Below are positions 16,886-26,316 of a stretch of DNA of 64,000 nucleotides, one piece after another. The position numbers were made by a program, and so were the translations under genes. Numbering within the stretch: position 1 is the stretch's first letter; each line of letters begins with the position of its first letter. The stretch is from Leeuwenhoekiella parthenopeia (GTDB lineage Bacteria > Bacteroidota > Bacteroidia > Flavobacteriales > Flavobacteriaceae). The stretch covers positions 78,651-142,650 of the forward strand of contig NZ_JAJGMW010000011.1 of the NCBI RefSeq assembly GCF_020782115.1. Reading direction: 5' to 3'. The notes below the pieces were generated by a model. It was not told where the DNA came from. It did not search any database and was given only the letters and a program-made list of their open reading frames with translations.

Positions 16886-17446
16886 TTAAGAAGCTCTCAC
16901 CCTGCTCAAGGTTTCGGGTGTCATACCCAAATGAGAAGCCAACATCCCGAGAGGCACTCTTGATAATTTGTTCTTTGAAGACCGCTCAAAAAACTGATAG
17001 CGTTCCTTTGCAGAATTGAATTGAAGCGAAATGATGCGCTCAGATTGTTCCAAAAAGTATTTTGAGATCAACATTCGCCCAAAACGCTCCATTTCCGGGA
17101 AATCTTCAAAGCATTTTTCAAGATCGGATAATGAAATTTTTACCAATTCAGTTTCTTCCAAAGTTTGTATGTGAAAACAGTCTGGAACGTTTTGAAGAAA
17201 GCTATAAATGGAAGTGATCCATTCGTTCTCTGCAGAAAAGTTGTCTGTTATTTCCTTAGCATCCTTCAGATAATACGTCCTAATCAATCCGCTATTTATA
17301 AAATAGGTGTGTGAACAAATTTTGTTGGGTTTGTGTAGAAAATGATTTTTGGGTAAGACATGGATTGTGCTGATGTTCTCAAGTCTATCTTTTAATGTTC
17401 TTGAAACCGAAATGAAATCGCTTATATGGGCTATTAAATTTTCGAT
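16886..17446 (-). pseudogene. Crp/Fnr family regulator with lost start codon (ATC)
   Basis: The reading frame encodes a cyclic-nucleotide-binding-like regulator with C-terminal helix-turn-helix (SRVPLGMLASHLGMTPETLSRVRAS). The first legal start codon is a TTG at 17287, which would give 133 residues lacking the start of the effector domain. Upstream of it the frame stays open and clearly coding (ENLIAHISDFISVS, then NHFLHKPNKICSHTYFINSGLIRTYYLKD) to an ATC codon at 17446-17444, exactly where ATG is expected (SI-ENLIAHI); there is no ATG, GTG or TTG before the next upstream stop. From ATC the length is 186 residues, identical to the intact homologue at 26317-26877. Either initiation is at ATC or the gene has lost its start. 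It precedes the DUF998 gene. Confidence 0.75.
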
Positions 17447-17871
17447 GCTATATGCTGGTGGGATTGCCTTATTGCAAACTTATTATATCTACTCTAAATA
17501 TATCAATATCTCTCCATAATTAGCGGGATAGGAATGCGTTTTATTGCTTATTTATCCTGAGGCTTATGTCTGGAATATAGCTCGGCCTGTATTTAGGTTT
17601 TTCGGTAGTCAAAAGCACAATTCTGGTTAGCTTAATTGGTGAAAATCGTTTACAACAACAGGATATAAGCCTATCTCGAATTTTTTGTTTTAAAGTACTA
17701 TTTGATATCACCTAGGCCTAAATTGCTGGTCCTGGTCTTCTGTTGGGAAGATAGGCATGCTTTAGAAAAAGCCTTATCAAATACTATAAAATTCAGCGAA
17801 CTGGTTCCGGGGGCTAAGCCTAAAGCCGGTGCTTGACGCATAGGGTTCCCTACTCCATTGAGCTTTGAAGT
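17447..17871. other. intergenic region, no gene seen
   Basis: About 425 bases between the broken Crp gene and the GH65 gene. No ORF with coding character, RNA gene or strong hairpin was seen. It presumably carries the former promoter of the Crp-type gene. Confidence 0.4.
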
Positions 17872-19911
17872 TTATCTTTCAATTTTATAGGTTTTTTTAT
17901 CTAACCCAATACCTTTAAGAGTTAAGGATTTCCATTGCTTGGGGAGTATTGGATTTTTTTGCGTAATACCTTCTTCTGAAATTTCTAAGCCTCCAAAACC
18001 AAACAAAACGGTTTGCAACATTCCGCCTGCTCCTGTCGCAAAGTAGGAATGATTGGCTGTAGCTGTTTCCGAAAGTGCCCCAAAAGGCTTCTGTTGGTTA
18101 GGCACATAACTTTCCTTAAACAGCCTAAACGCATTATCTGCATCTCCCTGACGGGCATAAAGTACTGCAAAAATAGACTTCCCCATAGCAGGCCCTTCCC
18201 TGGCCAATTTGGGTTCGTAGTATTGCAAATCCTTTAAAATCGTCTCTTCCTTGTTAATTATGTTTAAGGGATACGCTAATAAATTTACATCTGCCTGTTT
18301 AATACGCTCACCATCATAATCAGCATGTTCTTTCGTTACGCCGTCAGGGAATTTTAAGATTCTTATAGTATTGGCCACTTGCTCCCATTCTGCATTTGGA
18401 ATAATACCCAATTCTTTTGCGGCTCGGGTAGCAAAGTTTAGGGCGGTTATTGCTGCACCGTTGGTAAAGGCATTATCGTTAACATTTGGAGCAAATTCAT
18501 TGGCCCCAACTACATTATTTATGGAGTAGGATCCGTCGTCATTTTTGCTTACCCTGCTCACCCAGAAATCAGCGACTGCTTTCATTACAGGATATCCCTT
18601 ATCTTCCAGCCATTTTATATTTTTCGTCACGCGGAAATAATTCCAAAACGCTATTCCGATATCTGCAGTAATATGATGCTCAAAAGGTCCTGTTAAGGCA
18701 AAAGGAGGTGTGGCTTCCTCCCCGGTATCGTCACTCTCCCAGGGAAACATTGCTCCTTTAAACCCATAGTTTACGGCTCTTTCTTTGGCAGGCTCCAGCC
18801 GATCTGAACGATAATTAACCAGAGAGCGCGCAATATCCTGATTCAGTAATAGTAGTGGTGGAAACATCCATAATTCGGTATCCCAAAAGATATGACCATT
18901 GTAAGGAACCTGAAGAGAAAGCCCCATAGGAGCGATACTCAAATCTGAATCTCCTCTACCAAAAGCATATAAATGATACAATGCCAATCGAACATCCTGC
19001 TGGGATTTTAAATCTCCTTCAATTAGGATATCGCCTTCCCAAAGCTTTTCCCATAAAGCTTTGTGACCGCCTAAAAGTACTTCGCGGCTGTTTAATAAGT
19101 TGAAAATCACCATACGTTCTGATTCCGACTTTGGGTCAGAAAAATTAGCGGTAGTACATTCTGCACCTGTCCAGGCAAATTCCAGGTTCTTAGTCTTTTT
19201 GATTTCATATTCAAATGAAAGGGTGTTTTCGTATGGGGAGGCAACTTTATGCGTTAATTCCGGACGTTGTTGCTCCCGGGAAGAATTAATGTGATGCCAA
19301 ACAAAGGTACCCGATGTCGCAACCACATGTTTGCCAAAGGGGGTCTTTGCTATAGATTGTAAAATGGGCATGGTCGTTTCTACATCGCGCAGTACTTCAT
19401 AGGTATTCTGTGGATCCTGATACTGTTTTGGTGTAGTAATCTTTCCTATCACTTTTAAGTAGATATCCTCTAATGCGGAAATCTTTACGTCAATATAACC
19501 TGTATACTGAAGATTGCGAAGCGCATAAATCGTACAGGATATTTTTGCTTTTCCTTTAAAATCAAAATGAGTAGTAAATGCGGCTTCTTTCATATCAATC
19601 GTTTGACTCCAATTGACAATATTTTCAGAAGTTACCTGTTCGCCATCTATGAATACATCCAAATTGCCAAAATCCATCCCATGTACTATCTGACTAACTT
19701 TAAGCACCGGATCTACGTCATACACATTATTCAAAACGGTATGCTTAATTTTAAAGGGTTCGGCGGATGTCAGAATCCCAATTCTCCCATTAGACATCGC
19801 GATCCCGGTATAGGGATCTTCGTTATTCTGAGTGGTTATGTGCCAACCATCATTTTGAGCATATACAAATGCACTTAAAAGGAGTAAGACAACATTAAAG
19901 ATTTGTTTCAT
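17872..19911 (-). CDS. GH65-like glycoside hydrolase, secreted
   Basis: Protein of 679 residues from ATG 19911, which directly precedes a signal peptide (MKQIFNVVLLLLSAFVYAQ); an in-frame extension to 20001 adds 30 residues of non-signal character and is rejected. The N-terminal beta-sandwich (NGRIGILTSAEPF...) is followed by an (alpha/alpha)6 barrel with the family blocks WDTELWMFPPLLLLNQDIARSLVNYR and NVVGANEFAPNVNDNAFTN; Glu472 in ANEF matches the general acid of GH65. Family members are trehalose/kojibiose phosphorylases or hydrolases such as acid trehalase. A secreted form argues for hydrolysis rather than phosphorolysis. Substrate is uncertain. It stands alone, not in a polysaccharide-utilisation cluster. 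Confidence 0.85.
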   Translation of the reverse strand: MKQIFNVVLLLLSAFVYAQNDGWHITTQNNEDPYTGIAMSNGRIGILTSAEPFKIKHTVLNNVYDVDPVLKVSQIVHGMDFGNLDVFIDGEQVTSENIVNWSQTIDMKEAAFTTHFDFKGKAKISCTIYALRNLQYTGYIDVKISALEDIYLKVIGKITTPKQYQDPQNTYEVLRDVETTMPILQSIAKTPFGKHVVATSGTFVWHHINSSREQQRPELTHKVASPYENTLSFEYEIKKTKNLEFAWTGAECTTANFSDPKSESERMVIFNLLNSREVLLGGHKALWEKLWEGDILIEGDLKSQQDVRLALYHLYAFGRGDSDLSIAPMGLSLQVPYNGHIFWDTELWMFPPLLLLNQDIARSLVNYRSDRLEPAKERAVNYGFKGAMFPWESDDTGEEATPPFALTGPFEHHITADIGIAFWNYFRVTKNIKWLEDKGYPVMKAVADFWVSRVSKNDDGSYSINNVVGANEFAPNVNDNAFTNGAAITALNFATRAAKELGIIPNAEWEQVANTIRILKFPDGVTKEHADYDGERIKQADVNLLAYPLNIINKEETILKDLQYYEPKLAREGPAMGKSIFAVLYARQGDADNAFRLFKESYVPNQQKPFGALSETATANHSYFATGAGGMLQTVLFGFGGLEISEEGITQKNPILPKQWKSLTLKGIGLDKKTYKIER

Positions 19912-20362
19912 GTTTTGGTTATTTTGGTTAAAACATACGCCCAAGCCAGCAGGAGTACATCCGTAAAAATTCTTATGTTCCCCGGTTGAGTACAGGGCCA
20001 AAGTTTTGTATTTGTAATTATTACAAAATAGAAGTCCTGAAATTTAAATAGGACTGGTTTAAAACAATTTAACCCATATACAATTCACCTCTATATCGAA
20101 CTGCAATCCTGCTCGGCTTTCACAGTACTATCTCAATACTTATCAGTAACGTATAAAACGCGAGCAAAAAGATTATATAGCATTCAAAATGTAATCTGTA
20201 ATCTAGTGCAATATCAGATCAACAACAAAGCATTTACCCTTTAAGCCTCAAATCACATTCTGGAACAGCAGAACCATAAAAACCTGTAGTTTTAGAAATT
20301 CTTTAGAAATATAAAATAAGTTGCTCTTTTCAATGACACTAAACTAAATCGTATTCCATGAT
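19912..20362. other. intergenic region, no gene seen
   Basis: About 450 AT-rich bases upstream of the GH65 gene and downstream of Map. No credible gene, no strong hairpin and no clear TAnnTTTG box on the minus strand were found. Confidence 0.4.
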
Positions 20363-21127
20363 CTAATTCCAAATTTCATTTGATGCGGTCAAAATAATGG
20401 GATAATTATCAGTTACTAGAATTGTGTGTTCGTGTTGAGTAACAAACCCACCTTTGTTTCCCACTAAAGTCCAGCCATCATTAAGCTCGACTGCAACACT
20501 AGAGTTTGTTGAGATAAAAGTCTCTATTGCGACCGTTGTATTTTTCTTGAATCGTTCTCTGTTGCTTTTTACCCTGTAATTTAAAATATTATCAGGCTCC
20601 TCGTGTAAGCTTCTACCAACTCCGTGACCAGCTAAATTTTTAATGACCTTAAATCCCGACTTTCTGGCTTCTGTTTCTATTAAATAGCCTATTTCGGAAA
20701 TTTTCACTCCGCCTGTTATGTTATGAATTGCTTTACGTAAAATGTTTTTAGAAGCATCTACAAGCGGCTGATGGTTATAAAGGTCTTTACCAAGAATAAA
20801 AGAACCTCCATTATCAGACCAAAAGCCATTGAGTTCTGCTGAAACATCAATATTGATTAAATCTCCTTCCTGTAGTATTTTTTTCTCAGATGGTATTCCG
20901 TGAGCGGCTTCTTCATTTACACTAATGCAGGTGAATCCTGGAAAACCATAAGTTTCGTAAGGTGCTGATTTAGCTCCATAACTTTTTAAAAGACTTGCTC
21001 CATAGAGGTCTAATTCTTTTGTTGTCATTCCCACTTTAGCATATGCTCTCATTAACTTTAGTGTAGTACCTACAACTTCACTAATTTTTTGCATTCCTAT
21101 TAATTCAGATTCCTTTGTTATTGACAT
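20363..21127 (-). CDS. map: type I methionine aminopeptidase
   Basis: Removes N-terminal Met from nascent proteins, in the cytosol, with two metal ions. The 254-residue product has all ligands of the family: His76 (EEAAHGIPS), Asp94 (NIDVSA), Asp105 (WSDNG), His168 (GHGVGRSLHEEP), Glu202 (IETFIS) and Glu233 (QHEHT). Length is normal for type I. It lies alone in an accessory region rather than in the ribosomal-protein cluster where the housekeeping copy usually sits, so this is probably a second copy. Confidence 0.92.
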   Translation of the reverse strand: MSITKESELIGMQKISEVVGTTLKLMRAYAKVGMTTKELDLYGASLLKSYGAKSAPYETYGFPGFTCISVNEEAAHGIPSEKKILQEGDLINIDVSAELNGFWSDNGGSFILGKDLYNHQPLVDASKNILRKAIHNITGGVKISEIGYLIETEARKSGFKVIKNLAGHGVGRSLHEEPDNILNYRVKSNRERFKKNTTVAIETFISTNSSVAVELNDGWTLVGNKGGFVTQHEHTILVTDNYPIILTASNEIWN

Positions 21128-21608
21128 TTCGTCGTTTTTAAGTAGCTATCAGGGTTTAATATATGAAATGTAATCGATCTGAATAGCTGTAATTTTTAAA
21201 AAAACCTTGGCGTTTGAAATAGACTGATTACTTCGATTTTAATAATGCTTTGCCTGGTTTCCAATTTACAGTATTACCGTTACTGCTTCAGGAACAATTC
21301 TTTATTGTCTCTATTGGGTTATATCAAGTTCCATCTAATCATTAGCTCGAGGATGCCAGGCTGAGTTCTAACTTAGGTTGGAAACAAAAAAACGCCTGGT
21401 CAAAAGGCTTTAGATCTGCATGAAAATATCCTTTTCCTTAATTTCTCATTTTTTTTGAAATGCTCTCTTTGACAGGAGTTTTATGAGAACTAATTTAAAA
21501 TAATGCTATTTATTCTTTTAAACCATTAATGAGCTTACTTGAGAAAATACGGTTCAGGTTTGCACCTGAACCGCTATCTTTTCAATACGTATTAGCAAAT
21601 GGTATTTT
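21128..21608. other. intergenic region with terminator
   Basis: About 480 bases containing the terminator at 21551-21572 and a minor GCCT/AGGC hairpin near 21392. No gene seen. Confidence 0.45.
21551..21572 (-). terminator. terminator of the HAEPLYID gene
   Basis: GGTTCAGGT (21551-21559) and ACCTGAACC (21564-21572) form a perfect 9-bp stem with a 4-base loop; on the minus strand it is followed by a T-rich segment (GTATTTTCTC). It lies 37 bases after the stop of the leftward gene. Confidence 0.75.
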
Positions 21609-22469
21609 TTAGTTCTCTTTATGCTTAGGCTCCCATATTAATCTGACGAATGAGCTCAATCTTTCATTTTCTTTGCTCACGGGAATTCCTGCCACAATTC
21701 CAATCAATAAGTTTTCGACGATTCCTAAACGCATTTGTGGACGTATCGTCATATCAAATGCACCATAATCAAAGGTTTTATTGAATTCGACACCAATAAA
21801 ATTTCTTGTACCTGTAATCATATAATGGAAACTGGTGTTAATGTCATACGTAGTATGAAAGGTATTGGTGCTGAAGTTCTGTTCAATCATTGGACCTGTA
21901 TAAACCAATGAATGGAAGTTGTTTCCCCAGCGTTTTGCAACGATAAAAAAAGGGTTGTAAATATTTCCTTTAATAAAGGGACTTCCAAATTCTCTAAAAT
22001 CTGAAAGTTCGAACTCGTTGATATATCCAATTGCCATTGATGTGGCCATTTGCTCATTAACAAAAAATGACCATTGTGTCGCTATTTTGATACTATTTAA
22101 ACTATTAGAGGGAATTGAATCCCGATTTACACCACTTTGAGGAGAATAAAAAGTAAATGGCAGCTCGACTTCAAATCCTAATCTGTCAATTGGAGCCCAC
22201 TCATACTCTATAAGTGCCTCATAGGCATCAAATTTTAAGTTGTCGGTTAGCCCTAAACCTAAATTCCACTCTTTTTCTCCTTTTCTTGCTCCCAAATCTC
22301 GGATAAGATCAATATAAAGAGGTTCAGCGTGTAATACTTTGTCAGGCTCCTTATGGTCTTCTACTTGTTGAATATAAATACTGTCTTTTTTTGTATTTGT
22401 AATTTGGGCAATTGAATATGTTGAATATGCCAATAGAAAAATTAGCACTACTGATTTTTTAAAATTCAT
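21609..22469 (-). CDS. HAEPLYID family outer-membrane protein
   Basis: Protein of 286 residues with a signal peptide (cleaved near residue 21, YSIAQ) and the hallmark string HAEPLYIDLIRDLGARKGEKEWN near residue 47, the signature of the HAEPLYID family of Bacteroidota. The remainder alternates short amphipathic strands with aromatic ends, consistent with a beta-barrel. Function is not established; homologues are often met near metal-efflux genes. It follows a small His/Asp-rich membrane-anchored protein on the same strand, 77 bases away, so the pair probably forms an operon. Confidence 0.85.
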   Translation of the reverse strand: MNFKKSVVLIFLLAYSTYSIAQITNTKKDSIYIQQVEDHKEPDKVLHAEPLYIDLIRDLGARKGEKEWNLGLGLTDNLKFDAYEALIEYEWAPIDRLGFEVELPFTFYSPQSGVNRDSIPSNSLNSIKIATQWSFFVNEQMATSMAIGYINEFELSDFREFGSPFIKGNIYNPFFIVAKRWGNNFHSLVYTGPMIEQNFSTNTFHTTYDINTSFHYMITGTRNFIGVEFNKTFDYGAFDMTIRPQMRLGIVENLLIGIVAGIPVSKENERLSSFVRLIWEPKHKEN

Positions 22470-22546
22470 TTTTGATTTGTTTTATAAGTATTATGAAACT
22501 TTCCCACTAAGAAAATAGATGAGAATTAGTCAAGTCATTAAACAAA

Positions 22547-22933
22547 TCAAATTTTGGGTGGTGGAATATCCAGCTTTTGAAAACCGTTTTTCAAATTGAC
22601 GGTATAGTTCGGGAATTTCTTTTTGGCTGTGTCAATGAAGGATTTATTGAGGTTATTGTGAAGCACGGAATGCGTGGTTAAATCAATCTTTACATGTGCT
22701 TTTTTAGTGTGGTCTTCTGTATCGTGGTCATCATATTCTTTGATGGCATCTTCATAACCCAATACTTTCTCAAAAACTATTTCAATAATACTTTCCTGAT
22801 CGTTGATTGATAAATCTTCTGCAATATGTTCAGGATTAGGGTCTATTGGGTCAACACTGATGTTGAGCAAATACAGTCCCATTAGTCCCCAAAGGATTTT
22901 AGTAAATACGCTATTTCCTATTTTTCTTAACAC
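22547..22933 (-). CDS. small membrane-anchored protein with Asp/His-rich segment
   Basis: Protein of 128 residues, not recognised as a named family. One hydrophobic segment (about residues 12-25, FTKILWGLMGLYLLNIS) suggests an inner-membrane anchor or uncleaved signal. A striking acidic/His cluster EYDDHDTEDHTKKAH (about residues 65-79) could bind divalent metal. The C-terminus is IPPPKI. It is just upstream of the HAEPLYID gene in the same operon. A role in metal sensing or envelope handling is possible but unproved. Confidence 0.65.
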   Translation of the reverse strand: MLRKIGNSVFTKILWGLMGLYLLNISVDPIDPNPEHIAEDLSINDQESIIEIVFEKVLGYEDAIKEYDDHDTEDHTKKAHVKIDLTTHSVLHNNLNKSFIDTAKKKFPNYTVNLKNGFQKLDIPPPKI

Positions 22934-23560
22934 CTTAAATCGTAAACGCCCTTTTATAAATTTTCTTATACGGCACGCAGTTCATTAATCAATGCCAAAT
23001 ATATGGATCTCACCCCTTTTGACAGGGAGCCCATTTAAATAAATTGTCAGTCCCGTTAGATCCCAGAAAAATGTAAGCCCTTCAATCTTTTAAAGAATCC
23101 CGTTTTACTCCTCATTAACAAGCAGTTTACGTGCAGGCATCCTTCAGATGCTACCACAGGACAATTACCATTAACTATACCTTTTGGGGTTGAATCAGGC
23201 TTAAATGCGGTTTTACCCCAGCAGAGACCAGACTGATTAATGACACAGCTATCCGTATTCAGGAAGTGTAACTAAGGAGGGGAAAATTAGATTTTATAAT
23301 AAGTTAAGAACGAATTACCGGAATGACTAATGCTTAGAATTTATTCAATAGGCCTCTTTTTTTCCGTTTAAAAAAAGAGGCCACTGAAAATTATCAAAGC
23401 TCAGGAAGGAGACTTCATAGTTGCCATTTATCCAGTTAAGGGTTAGTGTTATCCATTCCTTGAGCGGTTTAAACAAAAAAACCTAGCTCAATCCCGTGCT
23501 TAAATCAATTTCTTAAAATTTTTAGTGGCATACCCAATCCGGAATTATGCGTTTTTTAAA
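22934..23560. other. intergenic region with degenerate repeat copy
   Basis: About 630 bases without an intact gene. It holds one copy (about 23101-23240) of a degenerate dispersed repeat whose second copy is near 28041-28190. On the minus strand the copy contains a short open stretch (GCLHVNCLLMRSKTGFF) without a proper start, so it might be a remnant of coding DNA. Confidence 0.5.
23101..23240 (+). repeat. degenerate dispersed repeat, copy A
   Basis: The core 23121-23153 matches 28061-28093 at 27 of 33 positions, and all six differences are transitions. Weaker similarity continues on both sides (GTTTTACTCC/GTTTTGGTCC before; TTGAATCAGGCTTAAA/TTGAACAGGGTTTAAA after). Nature of the repeat is unknown. 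Confidence 0.55.
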
Positions 23561-23959
23561 TTAAGCTTTTAAATACGATTTTATAATACTCTCAACGCAA
23601 GCGGAGGTAGTAGAAACCGCTCTTTTATCAGCCAGAAAAATTCTGAGACTTTCTAGTCCCTGATAATTGTCAACAATACTAAAACCGGTTAGATAATCGT
23701 CAAAAACGCGATCACTCTCCCTTTTAAAAAGCGTGATCACATTCATGTGTCTTTTATCCTTTTTTATTTTGTCAAATAAAGAAGTTATTATTTGATGCTC
23801 TCCTTCAAGAACCTGAAAAAAACTACCATCCTTATAGATAAGAACACCGGTTATTTGTTCTCGGTAGTTATTATATACCGTCTGTTCATAGAGCAAGATT
23901 AAATCTTCTTTGTTTAACTCTTTACGTTCATCGCTTACGTAGCAGATAGCGTACATCAT
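23561..23959 (-). CDS. BLUF-domain blue-light sensor
   Basis: Stand-alone BLUF protein of 132 residues, the size of short BLUF photoreceptors. It binds FAD and signals by rearranging hydrogen bonds around a Tyr-Gln pair. Seen: Tyr7 (ICYVS), Asn31 (NNYREQITG), the ITGVLIYKDGSFFQVLEG block with Gln49. The semi-conserved Trp and Met of the W-x-MG(F/Y) segment are replaced: the sequence reads FDDYLTGFSI. Without an effector domain it must act through a protein partner. It is flanked by empty DNA on both sides, so context gives no output. Confidence 0.9.
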   Translation of the reverse strand: MMYAICYVSDERKELNKEDLILLYEQTVYNNYREQITGVLIYKDGSFFQVLEGEHQIITSLFDKIKKDKRHMNVITLFKRESDRVFDDYLTGFSIVDNYQGLESLRIFLADKRAVSTTSACVESIIKSYLKA

Positions 23960-24559
23960 TGGAGGTTTTTATAGGTATTTCTTTAAAACGGATGCTACTC
24001 TAAGATTCGTCAACAATTGGGAAGGACTTATTGAGTGCTATCTATTTTGGCTGAAAAATTAGATGCAGAATGATTAAAGGGGAAGGAATCAACCACACTA
24101 AATTTTTAAATATTTTATAATTTAAAACAATAATATTCTATTTTGCAATACTAAAACGAATTATTTAAAGATTTCGGGCAAAAAGCTTACTACCAGTATG
24201 GGAAATGGTTTGAGACCTCTCAAAAAAGAAAATTAAGTTTGAATATTTCTAGTAAGTAGAACATCTGATTTTCTTATTGTTTGTATTGCAGTAATGCTGC
24301 ACTACAACATACTTAAAGAACTCTTTAATTGCGTCAGTCAAAGACCGTTCAGCATACGCTCTGATGGTCTACACTATGCCCTTGAAAATTGGTTAGAATT
24401 GGACCTGAATTTTAGATTTTAAGCATTCTGCCTTGATTCATTTGACGCAAATGAAGATAAAAAGATCAGGCTATTTTTAGGCAATTCAAAAACTAGGAGG
24501 GATTCCTTAAAAATCACATTATCATCATAAACACATTTAAAATAAAAGGATTGTAAATT
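23960..24559. other. intergenic region, no intact gene
   Basis: About 600 bases. A 42-codon open stretch starting near 24295 (plus; MLHYNILKELFN) has some coding look but no recognised family. Otherwise AT-rich with no strong hairpin. Confidence 0.4.
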
Positions 24560-24868
24560 ATGGAGGATGAACAACGGTACCGGGATTATCTAGAAAAACT
24601 AATATCCAGGAGGCAAGAACTCGAAATACAATTTGATGATTTTATTATCAAAAATGGTCGCCAGCTTCATGATAAAATGCGGTATTTTGATACACGAAAT
24701 GAAGGATTTCAAGAGTTTGAGCAGGAATTTGGTTTTAAAGTTATAGCCGGTTTGGGCTTGAGTCCTATTTATTTGAGTTGCGCCTATAGTGATTATGTGC
24801 TGCAATTTACAAGACTTCATAAGTTTTATAGTAATCTGATTGGGCTTTATCCTATCGATATGGAATAA
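24560..24868 (+). CDS. hypothetical protein, 102 residues
   Basis: Unrecognised soluble protein, probably helical: it starts with a charged amphipathic segment (EDEQRYRDYLEKLISRRQELEIQFDDFI) and continues with short hydrophobic stretches (VIAGLGLSPIYLSCAYSDYVL). There is no signal peptide. ATG 24560 is the natural start, behind AT-rich DNA. Flanking gaps of 600 and 490 bases make it a lone gene. No function can be assigned. Confidence 0.5.
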   Translation: MEDEQRYRDYLEKLISRRQELEIQFDDFIIKNGRQLHDKMRYFDTRNEGFQEFEQEFGFKVIAGLGLSPIYLSCAYSDYVLQFTRLHKFYSNLIGLYPIDME

Positions 24869-25361
24869 AAACAGTTGAAAAAATTACACTTGTAATTTCC
24901 TGTTTTTGTGAATTAAAACAGGTTAAGAGGTTTAGATAAATCCCATACAGACATTTGGAGAAGCATCATACCATAATGATCAGTCATAAACTAAGTTAAT
25001 TAGGGGTTAACATAGGCTGCTATAATCTTATCTCCCGGCTTATTTGAATTACCAAACGGGACAGCAAAGCGCTGAATATACAACAATGTTATTTTCCTGA
25101 TCTTTAGAAGCGACCCAATTTAACAGAGGTATGCTCTAACCGACCGAAATTATTAGCATAATTTGATCTAATATCCCAATCTTATTATCGTTCGGGTATT
25201 GATGCTGCCCTCTCATAAACTCGATATTAACTTAAACACAATTGCGGTTTGAGTGTCAACTCAAACCGCAATAGAGATTATACCTGATTAGAGTTGTGTT
25301 TTTTTAAGACTTCGTTTTTGTTTTCTATTCTTGAGGAACTCCGCCAGCTGTAATTTCTAAT
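24869..25361. other. intergenic region with strong terminator
   Basis: About 490 bases between convergent genes. The only structure is the 14-bp stem at 25241-25272; no gene was seen. Confidence 0.5.
25241..25272 (-). terminator. strong hairpin, terminator of the aldo/keto reductase gene
   Basis: ATTGCGGTTTGAGT (25241-25254) and its exact reverse complement (25259-25272) form a 14-bp stem with a 4-base loop. On the minus strand it is followed by TGTGTTTAAGTT. It lies 90 bases after the reductase stop. Confidence 0.75.
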
Positions 25362-26243
25362 TTACCCCAAAAATGCCATGTCTTCCTCTGAGAGTGCAAT
25401 GTTAAAGGCTTCACTGTTTTCTTTAAAATGACTCAATTTCGAAGTTCCGGGAATGGGTAAAATCAAATCATTGTAATGCAACAACCACGCTAAATTGAGT
25501 TGTGCTGCTGTAGTGTTGTATTTCTTCGCAACTTCGGCTATTTTATTTTCCGTGTTGGGTAAAGAGCTTTGAAGTGAGAAGAAAGGAATCATTGGAATCC
25601 TATTTTCATTACAGATTTCCATTACCTCCTGCATCCCCCTTACTTCTTGACCGTACACGGAAAAGGTGGTACGTTGTTCATAACCAAAAGCATTTTCCAC
25701 ACTTGCAATACTCCCCATATTAAGAGCTGTATTCAATTCTTCTTCATTTACATTACTCAATCCTACGTGTAAAATTTTACCCTCCTTTTGTATTTCGAAC
25801 ATCGTGTTCAGAGACTCTTCAAAAGGCGTAACGCTATCAGGCATTACCCGAAAATGCACCAATTGCATTTGCTCTATTTTTAAGGTCTTTAGGTTGGTAT
25901 CAATACTGGTTCTTAAATTTTCCGGTTTATCGAAAGCTCTCCAGCTTTTATCAGCACCTCTATCAGCACCAACCTTGGTACATATGACCAAATCGTTCTT
26001 ATAAGGATGCAGTGCTTCTGCAATCAGTCGGTTGGTCACATCCGCTCCATAATAATCAGCAGTATCCAGAAATTGAATACCATTTTCGGAAGTTGCTTTT
26101 AATATTTCTAAGGCTTCTACTCTATTTTCGGGTTCTCCCCACACGTGTTCTCCGGTAAGTCGCATCGTTCCATAACCCAAACGCTTTACAGTTAAGGGGT
26201 TTTTAGTATCTGCACCAATAGTAATTGTTTTCTTGATTTTCAT
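25362..26243 (-). CDS. aldo/keto reductase
   Basis: NAD(P)H-dependent reductase of carbonyls, 293 residues, cytosolic TIM barrel. The catalytic tetrad is complete: Asp60 and Tyr65 (FLDTADYYG), Lys90 (VICTKVG) and His130 (MQLVHFRV). The cofactor-binding end is present (WLLHYNDLILPIPGTSKLSHFKENSEAFNIALSEED). The close upstream neighbour (73-base gap, same strand) is a Crp-type regulator, and such regulator-enzyme pairs are usual in Flavobacteriaceae. Substrate is unknown. Confidence 0.92.
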   Translation of the reverse strand: MKIKKTITIGADTKNPLTVKRLGYGTMRLTGEHVWGEPENRVEALEILKATSENGIQFLDTADYYGADVTNRLIAEALHPYKNDLVICTKVGADRGADKSWRAFDKPENLRTSIDTNLKTLKIEQMQLVHFRVMPDSVTPFEESLNTMFEIQKEGKILHVGLSNVNEEELNTALNMGSIASVENAFGYEQRTTFSVYGQEVRGMQEVMEICNENRIPMIPFFSLQSSLPNTENKIAEVAKKYNTTAAQLNLAWLLHYNDLILPIPGTSKLSHFKENSEAFNIALSEEDMAFLG

Positions 26244-26316
26244 CTTCGCTAGTTTTTAAAGTACAAAGTTGCTTGAATGAAAAATGAAATCGTTTACCAT
26301 TTGGTAAAAAGCGATT

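Noticed and set aside
24295..24430. 42-codon open frame near the hypothetical gene at 24560
   Set aside because: Too short, no motif, no promoter; mentioned only in the intergenic note.
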